64,000 bases of DNA from Vespa crabro. Its lineage: Eukaryota > Arthropoda > Insecta > Hymenoptera > Vespidae. The stretch lies in NCBI RefSeq assembly GCF_910589235.1, contig NC_060967.1, positions 4,565,938 to 4,629,937 on the forward strand, written 5' to 3'. A program made the position numbers and the translations under genes. Below the pieces are notes generated by a model. It was not told the origin of the DNA, did not search any database, and saw only the letters and a program-made list of their open reading frames with translations. The stretch's first letter is position 1. Each line of letters starts with the position of its first letter. Shown piece after piece: positions 1-11,712 of the stretch.

Positions 1-184
1 TGGCGGTGTCGGGATAGTTTTACTATGCCACTAGGTTTGATGTGAGTTTACTCGGTAGTGCCTATTCCAACGATGAGCGCTACACTTCATGGACTTAAGT
101 GGTGGACCCAAAGTGTCCCTATGGCGGACGGGGTCTCTGAGTTAGTGCCTAAAGTATGGTATTTTCAGACCATCAAAAGAAAAA
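1..184 (+). mobile_element. R1-clade element B, 3' UTR end (left edge)
   Basis: This is the last part of a non-LTR retrotransposon 3' UTR and is identical to 29801-29984. It is related to the other R1 3' ends in the window (11530-11712, 26383-26572, 62095-62278). Shared landmarks are a 'gccactagg' block, 'gtgcctattccaac', a 'gcggacgggg' block, and a terminal 'cagaccatcaaaa' that runs into a short A-rich tail. No coding sequence is present. Its upstream half lies outside the window. Confidence 0.85.
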
Positions 185-280
185 TTATTATTATGATTAT
201 TATTATTATTATTATTATTATTATAATTATTATTATTATTATTATTAGTATTAGTATTATTATTATTATAATTATTATTA

Positions 281-371
<91 letters not shown>

Positions 372-3300
372 AGTTATAATTATCGTTATTTTCTTCACTG
401 TTTTGAATACTATTATTATTGTCGTTATTAGTATCGTTATTAGTAGTTATTATCGTTATGGTCGTGATTTTAATCGTATTTTCCTTATAACCATAATCAT
501 CGTAATTATCGTTATTATCGTTATAATCATCGTTATGATTATATTTATTAACCTTATTATCGTTATTATCATTACTATTGTCGTTATTATAGTTATTAAC
601 GGTATTTTATTTATTACGGTTATAATTGTTATTATTTTTATTACCATTATTATCGTTATCAACTTTATTACCGTTATTATTTTTATTATCGTTGTTAATA
701 TCGTTATAATCGTTATTATTTTTATTTTTACTATTATCGTTATTATTATTATCAATATTATTTTTTTTATCGTTAGTATTATTATTATCGTTATAAATAT
801 TATTGTTATTGTATCTATTTCTATTATTATTATTATATTTATTATCGTTATTATCGTTATTATCGATATTATCGTTATTATCGTTATTATTATCGTTATT
901 ATCGTTATTACAGTTATTATTATTAATATAGTTATTTTTATCCTTGTTACCGTTATTAAAGTTATTATCGTTATTATCGATATTATGTTTATTATGTTTA
1001 TATCTTTTATTTTCGTTATTAATATTATTATTATTATTATCGTTATAATTTTCGTTGTAATTGTTATTACTATTTTTATCGTTATTAAAGTTATATTGGG
1101 TAAAATATTTATCATCCTTATTATCGTTATTTTATTATTATCGTTATCATTACAGTAATATACATTATTTCCTATATTATCGAATAATCACTATTAAAGT
1201 TATTATAGTTGCTATCGCTAATACTATTAATATAGCTAATACTATTAATAAATACAATAATATATTAATATTATAATTCTCTTTATTATCTTTATAATTA
1301 TTGTTATCGTTAATAACGTTATTATCGTAATTATCATATTAAAGCTTTATTGTTATTATTATTATTATAATTATTATTATTATTCTAATTATTATTATTA
1401 CTTTAGTTATTATTGTCGCAGTTACCGTTACTATTACTATTATCGTTCTTATTAGAGATATTAACATTATAATCGTTAATATCTTTATTATCGTTATTAT
1501 TATTATCGTTTTTAATATTACTATTATATTTTAGTGTTATTACCATTATCGTTAATATTATCGAAATTATCGTTAATATCGTTAATTTTATTATTTTCTT
1601 TAATATTACTGTCATTAACTTTAATAACGTTACTGTTATCGTTGTTATCGTTGTTATCGTTATTATCGTTATTATTACCGTTATTATTCTTATGATCGTC
1701 ACTATTATTATTATCATAATTATTATCGCTTTATCGTTATTATCAATTTTATTATTGTTATTGTTATTATTCTCCATTTTTATTATCGTTATTATTATTA
1801 TTATTATCGTTATTATTATTTTTAACGTTATTGTTGTCGTTATTAACATTATAATCGTTATTAATATTATTATTGTTATTATACTCTTTATTATCGTTAT
1901 TATCGTTATTATGGTTAATATTATTATCGTCATTATAGTTATTATTGTTTTTATTGTAATTATCGTTGTTATCGTTATTTACATTATTATTATTATTACC
2001 GTTATAAATATCGTTATTCTCGTTATTATTTTCACTATCGTTATTACAATCGTCATTATCGTTATAATCGTTATTGTTATTATTATTATCCTTATTATTA
2101 TCGTTATTATCGTTTTTAACGTTATTATCGCTATTAACGTAATTATCGTTTTTTTCGTTGATATTATCTTATTGTAGTTATTATTATTTTTATCGTTATT
2201 AATTTCGTTATTATCGTTATTATGTCTATTATCTTTATTATTATCGTTATAATCGTTATTATTTTTAATATTATCATTATTGCTATTTTTATTATTTTCG
2301 TAATTATTATTATCATAATTATTATTATTATTATTATTTTTATCATCATTAATGCCGCACTTAGTGCTACTATTATTATTAACTTTATTATTAACGTTCG
2401 TTAAGGATATTATCGTTATTATCGTAATTTTCTATTTCATCGTTATTTTTGTTATTATCTTTATTTTTAAAGCTTTTACTGTTATAATCGTTATTAACGT
2501 AATTATTATCTTTATTATCGTTATTATCCTAATTATCTTTATTATTATTGTTATTATAGTTATTTTTATTATTATCGTTATTACTGTTAATAACGTTATT
2601 ATCGCCTTTATTATCGTTATTATTATTCTTATCGTGTTTTTTGTCGCTTTTATCGTGACTATTACTCTTATTGTTATTGTTATCTATATATCTATTATTA
2701 TCTTCAATATTACAATTATTATTATTTTTATTATTTCTATTATCTTTGATATTAAAGCTTTCTTTATTATCGTTATTTTTATTATTATCGCTATTATTAT
2801 CGTTATTACTTTTGTAATCGTTATTATAGTTATTATCTTTATTTTCGTTATTATTTTTCTTATTATTTTATTTTCATTGTTATGGTTACTATTAATATTA
2901 TCGTTATTATTACTGTTGTTTTTATAATTATCGCTATTATTGCTATTATTATTAATATTATATACATCGATATTGTTATTGTTATTTTTATAATTATCGT
3001 TCTTATTATTATTACTATTTTATTATTATTATTATTATTATTATTATCATAAATATCGTCATTATTATCTTTATTAACTTCATGATCGTTATTATCCTCA
3101 TTATTATTATTATCGTTATTATCGTTATAATTCTTATTATTATCGATCTTATCGTTATTATTATCATTATTATCATTATTATCGTTATTATTATAACTAT
3201 AATTATTATACTTATTATTTTCGTTATTAATCTTACTATCGTTATTATCTTTATTATTACCGTTATTGTCGTTATTACCGTTACTTCTACTATTATGTTT

Positions 3301-5826
3301 ATTTTTACTGCTATAATCGTTAATATCGTTATTATTGTTATTATTGAAATTATCGTTATTATCATTGTTAATATTATTAATATTATTATCGTTATTATTT
3401 TCGTTATTCTCGTTATTATTTTAACTATCGTTACTACAATCGTTATTATCGTTATAATCGTTATTATTATAATTATTATCCTTAATAACGCTATCGTGGC
3501 TACTATCCTTATTAGCTTTATTTTTATTTTTATTGTGTTTATTGTTATTATCGGTATTAATATTGTTTTAACGCTATTTTCTTTATTATCATTATATTTA
3601 TTATCATCGTTATTGTTATCATAATTAAATTTATTACCGTTATTATCTCTATTATTGTCATTACCGTCATTATTATTATTACCGATATTATTATTGTTAA
3701 TATCTATATAAATGTTATTATTATTATTATCGATATTAATATCTTTATTTTGGTTATTTTATTTAATAACGTTATTATCGTTGTTGTCGTTGTTACCGTT
3801 AATAAAACTGTTATAGTTATAAATACTATTATTATTATCATAACTACTGTTACTATTATTATCGTTATTAATATCGTTTTTACAATCGTTATTATCGTTA
3901 TTATCGTTATTATTATAGTCGTTATTATTATTGTTATTATCGTTATTTTTACCGTATTATCATTACTAACGTTGTCATCGTTATCGACGTTATTATCGCT
4001 ATTATCGATATTATCGTTATTTTCGTTAATTTTATTATTACCGTTATTATTATCATTATTATTATTATTATTTTTTTTATTCTTTGTAACGTTATTAACG
4101 TAAATATCTCTTTTATCGTTATTATTGTTATTATTATTATTATTATTGGTATTATAATCTTTATTATCGTCTTAATCGTTATTATCGTTAATATTACTAT
4201 TTTCGTTACTTGTATTATAATCATAGTTATTATAATCATCGTTAATATCGTTATTATTAAAGTTATTATCGTTATTATCGTTATAATCGTTCTTGTTATC
4301 GTTTTAATCTTTATAATCGTTATTATTTATATTATCGTTATTACCGTTTTTATCTTTATTATATATATTATCGCTACTATTATTGCTATTATCGTCCATA
4401 TCGCTATTACGATTAATATCATTATTAACGGTATTAACGTTATTATCTTTATTATCGCTATTATCGTTATTGTTATTAGTAAGGATATTATAATTATTTT
4501 ATATCTTTATTTTTTTTTAATTATCCCTATTTTTATCGTTATTACCATTATTATTATAATTATCGATATTATTATCGTTATTATCGATGTAATCGTATAT
4601 ATTATATTAATAAAGTAATTATTGTTATTAACGTTATTAAGGTTATTAGCGTTTCTATCATTATTTTTCTAGTTATTATCGTTATTATTATCGTTTTAAT
4701 CGTTATTATCGTTATTATTATTATTATTGTTATTATTAACGTTATTATCGTTATTATCGTTGTTATGGTAGTTACCTTAAATAATATTATTATAGTTATT
4801 AATATTATTATTATTATTAAATTTATAATAATTATTATTAATATTATTATTATTGTTATTATCGTTATTATCGTTATTATCTTCATAAACGTTATTATTA
4901 TTATTATGACCGTTAATAATCTTATTGTATTTATCATACTTATTATCGTCATCCTTATTTATGTCGTTTTTATCATTATAATCGGTATTATCTTTAGTAT
5001 CTTTATTTATTATATTATCATTATTTTTATTATTATAAATTTGATTATTGTTATTAACGCTATTATTTTAGTAATACCGTTTTTTCGTTATTACCGGTAT
5101 TATTCTTATTATTATCGTTATTCTCGTTATTATTATAATTATTATTATTATTGCTATTATCGTTATTATCGTTATTATCGTTTCTGTTACCGTTTCTTCG
5201 TTGGTATTTTTATTACTTCCGTAATTATCATTATTATTATTATTATTATTATTATTAATATCGTTATTACTTTCATTATCATTATTGTCATTACTATAGT
5301 TGTTTTGAATATTAACTTTATTATCGTTATTAACATTATTATCGTTATTATCGTTTAATCGTTATTATCGTTTTAATCGTTATTATCTTTATTATTATTG
5401 TTATCGTTATTTATATGATTATAGTAATTATTATTATCAGATTATTTTTACTATTATTATTATTGTCATTCTTATTTTTACACATACCGCTACTATTATT
5501 ATTATCGTTACTATCGTTAATGTTAGTGTTATGAACGTCATTATCATTATTATCGTTAATATTATCGTTATTAGCGTTATTGTCGTTATTATCGTTAATT
5601 ACTTATTATCATTTTTATGTTTTTTATCGTTATTTCTATTATTATCGTTATTATTATAATTATTATTATTTTTATTAATTTTATGATTATCGTTATAATT
5701 ATCGCTATTATCATTATTATTATTTTTTATTATTGTCGATATTATTGTTATTATTCTTTTTATTATTATTATCGTTATGTTCTTTATTATAGTTACTATC
5801 ATTATTACCGTTATTATATCATCTAT
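185..5826 (+). repeat. Long TTA / GTTATTATC array
   Basis: About 5.6 kb built almost only of 3-nt steps (ATT, ATC, GTT, ATA, TTT). The commonest longer word is the 9-mer GTTATTATC, and the start is a purer (ATT)n tract (185-372). The + strand is T-rich throughout. Reading frames of up to 366 codons on both strands are almost pure Ile/Val/Thr/Asn and reflect periodicity, not genes. Long colinear similarity to other arrays (for example 4250-5090 with 16900-17680) shows the array is not a simple slippage tract. No gene or RNA is visible in it. Confidence 0.93.
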
Positions 5827-7108
5827 ATCGCCCTTTGTTCTTGCTGTCCACCTTAGACGTGAGAAATGCCTTCAACTCTGTCTGGTGGGACATGGCAATG
5901 GAAGCGCTCGAACGTAAATTCGGTGTCCCGGAGTACCTACTCCAAATTCTCGGGGACGAACTAAACGAGCGCTTCCTAGAATACGATACTGGCGATGTTC
6001 CGAGAAGCTTGGAGTTGTCATTGGGGGCAGCCCATTGCTCCATACTGGTACCAGATATCTGGAATATTTCCTACGGCGGTATCCTACGTATGACATTCCC
6101 TTATGGGGCTTTTCTTGTTGGGTACGCAAAGGACATTGCAGTTATCATAACAACAAGAGACACGGACTATTATCAGCTGCTGCTCAACAAAGTCATGCGC
6201 CGAGTCATCTCCTGGATGGAAGAACACGGGCTATCTCTAGCAGCTCAGAAGACAGAGATCGTGCTACTTACGAAGAAGCGCATCAACACCTTGCGCATCT
6301 TCATCGTAGGAGACGCGGCAGTCCAGGCTAAAGTCGGCTATCAAATACTTAGGTAGAATGCTCTACAAAAAGCTCAATTTTGGATAGCACATAATTAGGG
6401 CAGCAGACAAGGTGGAAAAAGTAGTAGCCTCGCTCGACACAGTTATGGCGATCGCCCGTGCATAAAGCGACTAATGATTTGATGTGCCTAAGCAGTGATG
6501 CTGTAAGGCGCGAAAGTTTGGGCTGAGGCGCGCCGACACGAGAAATCCCGCAATCGCATAGCCGCGGTACAGAGGAGGAGCGCTTTCCGAATCGCGTGCT
6601 TCTACCGCATGTTCTCTGAGCCCGCGATGCTAGTCGTCCCGATCGATCTACTAGCCCAGGAGAGACAATTCGTCCACCAGCAAAGGCCCGTTTTGGAATA
6701 GGAGGAGGCATCAAGACTCACCAGATCTATCTGCATCGAGAACTGGCAAAGCAGATGGGAACAGGAGCCTAGGGGCAGATGGACGGCCAGACTCATCAGT
6801 CGGGTAGACAGCTGGCTCAACCGGGAGGCGGGGGAGATAGACTTCTACATCACACAATTTTTGATAGTGCATGGTCTGTTCTGCTCCTACCTCGGAAAAA
6901 TGAGGAAGGTTGTAAATGACAACTGCCCCTATGGTGACTCTACCGTCGACGGCGCCTACCACATGTTCTTCAAATGTGTCTGGAGGAGCGTCGAACGACT
7001 CTCCTTGGAGCAAGACCACGGAAAAATCTCGCCAGACAACGTTGTCAAAAAAATGCTCCGAGTTCTGGGGAAGTGGAACAAAGTGGCTCGGTACATCAGA
7101 GCCATCGC
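5827..7108 (+). mobile_element. R1-clade non-LTR retrotransposon fragment R1-1
   Basis: GC-richer island inside the array. It begins abruptly in the middle of the reverse-transcriptase domain, as expected for 5' truncation, and runs to the C-terminal part of ORF2. The 3' end is also lost: at about 7108 the sequence passes directly from ORF2 coding sequence into GCTATTATCG-type array, without 3' UTR or A-run. The 5' junction shares 'atcg' with the array. Confidence 0.9.
5835..7108 (+). pseudogene. R1 ORF2 fragment: reverse transcriptase and C-terminal domain, broken
   Basis: The first 173 codons are open (5835-6356) and start at RT motif A (LDVRNAFNSV, with the catalytic Asp). They continue through PDIWNISYGGILR (the QGSxLGP region is degraded) to the palm motif. 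The palm motif reads GYAKD instead of YADD, so the first Asp of the pair is lost. Next come the VISWMEEHGLSL and TEIVLLT blocks typical of R1 ORF2. Stops and frameshifts break 6357-6860. The C-terminal part resumes (6861-7108) with HGLFCSYL, NCPYGDS and FFKCVWR, the remnant of the C-terminal zinc finger. It is non-functional. R1-clade assignment rests on the order and wording of these blocks. Confidence 0.88.
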
Positions 7109-8966
7109 TATTATCGTTAATATCGATATTATCGTTATTATCCTTATTTTCGTTATTATTATTTTTGTCGTTCTAATCGTTACTATTATTATTATCGTTA
7201 TTATTACCGTTATTTTTATAATTATCATTATTATTACTACTATTATTATTATTGTAACTATCGTTATTATTATCGTTATTTTATTTATTATCGATATTAT
7301 TATTATTTCTATTATTATTATTATTATTACTTTTGTTACTATAATTATCGTTATTATTATCGTTATTATCGTTATTATCGTTATGTTTATTATTATCATT
7401 ATTATTATCGTAATTAATTTTATTACAATTATTACCTTTATTATCGGAATTACCATTATTATTTTTAATATCTAAATTATTATCGTTAATTTCGATATAA
7501 CCGTTATTATTGTTATTATCATTATCATTAAATTTATTATGGTTATTATCGTCATTAACTTTATTATCGTTATTATCGATGTTATCCGTAATAATATTAT
7601 TATCGTTCCAAATATAATTATTATTATTATTATTGCTATTATTATCATTAATATCGTTATTATCGTTATTGTTTTTAATATCGGTATTATCTTTATTATC
7701 GTCATGATAACAGTTATTACTGTTATGATGTTTATTATTACTGATATAATCGTTTTTATCGCTTTTATTATGGTTGCTATCGTTATTATCGTTATTATTA
7801 TTATTATCGTCATTATCACTAATGTTATATTTATCTTTATTTCCCTTATTAACGTTATAATTTATTATATCGCTATTATTACCGTTATTATCGTCATGAA
7901 CATTATTATCATTACTTCCGTTCTTATCGTTATTATCGTCATTATCATTACTATCGTTGTTATCGTTGTTTACGTTATTATCGCTATTATTAATATTATC
8001 GGTTTTTTCTTTATTATTATAAGTATTGTTATTATTATCGTTATTATCGTTATTATCGTTATTATGATAATTATCGTTGTTGTTATCGTTATTAAAGTTA
8101 TAATTGTTTTTAATAGTATTACTTTTATTATTCTTTTTATTAACTTTATTATCGTTATTATTATGATTATAGTTATTATCGTTTTCACCGTAATTATGGT
8201 AATTATCGTCATTATCGTTATAATCATTATTTTCGTTGTTATTGCTATTAATGTATTAATCGTTATTATCGTCGTAATCGTTATTATCGTTATTTATATT
8301 ATTATCGGAGTTAATATTATCAATATTAATTATATTATTATTTTTATTATTATAATTATAAATAATAATAATAATAATAACAAGGATAATAATGATAATT
8401 AAGATAATATCGATAATAACAATAATGATAATAATAATAATAACGATAATAGTGATAATAACGTTAATCACGATAATAATTATAACAATAATATCGATAA
8501 TAACGACAAGTAATATAATACTATTAACAATAATATCGATGATAACGATAATAACGATAATTATAATAACTATATATCGATAATAAGGATTATAACGATA
8601 AGAACGAACTTAACTAAAAAAAAGTAAATAACGGCAATTATTATAATAATAATAACGATAATGACGATAATAACGATTATAATAATAACGATAGTAAAGA
8701 TATTAGTAATATAGTCGTAGTTATCGCAACTATTATTAATATTATTATTATTATCGTTGATAACGTTATTATCGTTATTATAGATATTGTTAGCATTATG
8801 ATCGTTATTATCGTTTTAATTGTTATTATTATCGTTTTAATCTTTATAATCGTTTTTATTATTATTCTCGTTATTATCACTATTATTATTATCGTTACAA
8901 CTATCGCTATTATCGTCATTATCCCTATTACCAAAAATATTGTTATTGCAAATATTTATTAGAAAT
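7109..8966 (+). repeat. TTA / GTTATTATC array
   Basis: Same composition and strand as the first array, lying between R1-1 and R1-2. The T-rich strand switches to the opposite strand in 8359-8712 (separate entry). No gene is seen; the 287-codon frame at 7539-8402 is low-complexity Ile/Val. Confidence 0.92.
8359..8712 (-). repeat. Inverted block of the array
   Basis: Here the + strand reads AATAATAAC/GATAATAAC, the reverse complement of the surrounding GTTATTATC units. Entry is within a short AT stretch near 8359 and exit is near 8712. It is the only block with flipped strand in copy 1. Confidence 0.85.
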
Positions 8967-8967
8967 C

Positions 8968-9352
8968 GTGGAGTGTCCTAAAGAGGACCTAGGCAGGCTG
9001 CGCGGGGTAACTCGAGGATTAAATGACGAACCCATCGCGAGACAACAACGCCTGGCCCTTTTCAGAATAGAGGAGGAAGCAGCAGCAAATATTTTAAAGG
9101 CCGACCGAATGCTGGTCGGCTTTGTCAGCTGCAGGGTCAGGCGAAGAGCGGAAGTGAGGCGATGTTACCGCTGTCTCGACTGTGGTCACTATAACGCCTC
9201 GTGCAAGAGCCCCGATCGCAGTTAGTTTTCCTATTTCTGCGGCAGCACGGGGCACAAGATCAAAAACTGCAAGGTCAGCGACCCTTCTTGCTACTTGTGC
9301 TCCAATAACGTTAATGAACTTAAGAAGCACCTGGCGATATCAAGGGCTTAGC
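8968..9352 (+). pseudogene. R1 ORF1 (gag) C-terminus with zinc knuckles
   Basis: The reading frame shows a canonical CX2CX4HX4C knuckle (CYRC...GHYNASC), then an in-frame TAG at 9223. A second knuckle follows whose first Cys is replaced (SYFCGSTGHKIKNC), then a CYLC half-knuckle. Three consecutive CCHC motifs at the gag C-terminus are the R1-clade arrangement, and they bind element RNA in the ribonucleoprotein. It stops at a TAG near 9352, where the internal deletion joins ORF2. Confidence 0.85.
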
Positions 9353-11489
9353 ACTACGAGCGAAGTGACGTGACCTCGAGGCTGCTCTCTTGCCTGCAGA
9401 GTATTAAGCGGCCAAAAAAGTTTTGAAGAGGACCATCAAGCTCAGTTAACGATGATGCTGGAAGGAGCTGTGCCTGGATGTGGAGAAGAATCCGTGGGGA
9501 TTAGAGTACCAGATCGTCACTTGCAAGCTGGGGAATCGAACGCAAGGAATCCCTCAGGACGAGAGAACGTTGGTATACATAGTGCATACTCCATTCCCCT
9601 CACAGCCGAAGAGAGCGATTAGCAAGGCTGCGCCTGGCATAACCGAGGCGCCATAGTTTACGGAGGGGAGCTACTCAGGGCCGCATCTTCCATGCAGAAC
9701 GAGAGAGCTCCAGGACCAGACGGCCTTCCAGCGGAAGTAATGAAAGCCGTCGCGCAGAGTCAACCTTGCTAACCATGTATTACATGTACCTCAGGGTGGA
9801 CATCTTCCCCGCTCTGTGTAAGAAAACGAGGCTTATGCTCATTAGTAAGGGCAAGAGTCCAGTAAATGCCACTTCGTCATATTTTTATATCTATATTTAT
9901 CTGTCTATATTTATGCTGGATACGTCTGGCAACCTCCTGGAGAAGCATTATATGCCACAGCTGCTTGCGGCCGTGAGGGCAGTGGGCGATCTTGCTGAAC
10001 ACCAATATGGATTTTGTTCCGGCCTCTCCACCATTCACGCAGTTCAGGATGTTGTCACGGCCGCAGAAATGACGGAGCGATGGAATCATCTTATTCGACC
10101 TATGTACCTGCTGGATAACTTAGACATGAGAAATGCCTTCAACTCCGTCAGGTGGGATTTGGCAATGGAAGCGCTCGAACGTAATTTCAACGATCCGGGG
10201 TACCTACTCCGAATTCTCGGGGATTATCTGATCGATCGCCTCCTAGAATACTATACTGGTGATGGTCCAAGAAGCTTGGAGTTGATATCGGGGGCAACAC
10301 AGGGCTCCATACTGGGACCGGATATATGGAATATTTTCTACAACGGTATCCTACGTATGGCAGTCCCTGATGTTGATTTCTCGGTTGGGTACGCAGATGA
10401 CATAGTAGTTGTCATAACTGTAAGAGACAAGGAGCTGCTGCTCAACCAGGTCATGCGCAAAGTTATCTCCTGGATGAAAGAACACGGGCTATCCTTAACA
10501 GACCAGAACACAGAAATCGTGCTACTAACCTTCGTTAGTAGCGCATCAACACCTTGCGCAGCTTCACCGTGGGAAACGCGGTGTTCCAGATTAATTCAGC
10601 TGTCAAGTACCTAGGAGTAATGCTCGATTGCAAACTCAATTACGGAGAGCATATAATGATGGCAGCAGAAAAGGCGGCAAAATTAGTAGCAACGCTGGAC
10701 AGACTCATGGCCAATGTAAACGGTCCCCGACCGTGCATAAGGCGACTACTTATGCCTGCCGCCGAAGAAGTGATGCTGTACGGCACGGAAGTATGGGCCG
10801 AGGTACTGCGAAATGAGAAATATCGCAAGCGCATAGCCACGTTACAGAGGAGGGGCGCTCTCCGAATCGCTTGCTCCTAGCGCACGGTCTCAAAGCCCGC
10901 AGTGATTGTTATCGCCGGGGTAATCCCGTTTGACCTACTAGTGAAAGAGAGACAATTCGTCCATCTGCAGAAGCCCATTCTGGGGAAGGAGGAGGTATCA
11001 AACAACGCCTGGTGTAATTGCATCGAAGCCTGGAACAGCAGATGGGTGCAGGAACCTAGGGGCAGATGGATTGCCCGTCTCATCAGTCGACTAGATAACT
11101 GGATAAATCGAGAGGTGCAAGATGTCGATTTCTTCCTTACCCAATTCTTGACAGGCCATGGCCTGTTCCGCTCCTACCTCGCAATAATGAGGAATGTAGC
11201 AGAAGGCAACTGCCACTATGGGGACTCGATCAAAGACGACGCTCACCACACGTTCTTCATATGTACCCGGTGGAGCGCCGAACGATTTACCTTGGAGCAG
11301 GACGTCGGAGACATCTCGCTGAACAACGTTGTCGAGAAAAAGCTGAGAGGGCTGAAGGATTAGAACAAGGTGGCCTGGTACACGAGGGCAATTTTACGTA
11401 AGAGAGGAAGGAGATGGGCTGCCCATAGACGTGCCACCAACGTTGTTCCAGGTTCCTGCCACGTAGAGCCGAAGAGGAAGTCCAGTTAA
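9353..11489 (+). pseudogene. R1 ORF2: reverse transcriptase plus C-terminal domain, endonuclease deleted
   Basis: The RT N-terminal region (9353-9765) has several stops. The main open stretch, 9766-10614, contains a short AT-rich insertion (YFYIYIYLSIF), motif A (LDMRNAFNSV), the GATQGSILGPDIWN block and an intact YADD (GYADDIVVVI). A frameshift at 10521-10542, caused by a perfect palindrome, moves the frame; it continues at 10554-10880 and 10902-11363. The C-terminal zinc finger reads NCHYGDS...HHTFFIC, so the second Cys is missing. The final stop of that frame is TAA at 11487-11489. The known role of the family is target-primed reverse transcription; this copy cannot make an intact protein. 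Confidence 0.88.
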
Positions 11490-11712
11490 GGCGCATGATG
11501 CATCGGCGCCATCCTGATGTAAAGTCACATGGTGTTGCCTGGATTGTTTCACAATGCTACTAGGATAGATATGTGTTTAGTCGGTAGTGCCTATTCCAAC
11601 GGTGAGCCCGACATTCCAGGGACTTTAATAGGGGACCCAATTGGTGAAGGGTTCTTCTATTGGGCAGGGTCCCGAGGTCAGTGCGTAAAATTCTCAGACC
11701 ATCAAAAAAAAA
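11490..11712 (+). other. R1-2 3' UTR and A-tail
   Basis: About 220 bp homologous to the other R1 3' UTRs in the window. It ends 'gaccatc' plus a run of nine A, then goes straight into TTA-rich array. In R1-clade elements the 3' UTR is what the reverse transcriptase recognises at the target. Its conservation marks the true element end. Confidence 0.8.

Larger units (their letters stand above)
8967..11712 (+). mobile_element. R1-clade non-LTR retrotransposon fragment R1-2
   Basis: Starts in the 3' part of gag and ends in a complete 3' UTR with terminal 'cagaccatcaaaaaaaaa'. The endonuclease part of ORF2 is missing: gag sequence ends at about 9352 and RT N-terminal sequence starts at once. The RT palm is the best preserved in the window. 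The element is 5' truncated, internally deleted and frameshifted. Confidence 0.9.

Noticed and set aside
58..1158. 366-codon frame rich in isoleucine, and similar frames on both strands of every array
   Set aside because: The composition is almost pure Ile/Val (or Asn/Thr on the other strand), as forced by 3-nt repeats without in-frame stops. The first codons come from R1 3' UTR. No domain or start context.
185..5826. Array as a telomere
   Set aside because: Insect telomere repeats have G-runs (TTAGG type) and are regular; this array is degenerate, lacks G-runs and lies between other repeats.
185..8966. CRISPR-like regular spacing
   Set aside because: No constant repeat with unique spacers; the words are degenerate 3-nt or 9-nt steps in a eukaryotic repeat context.
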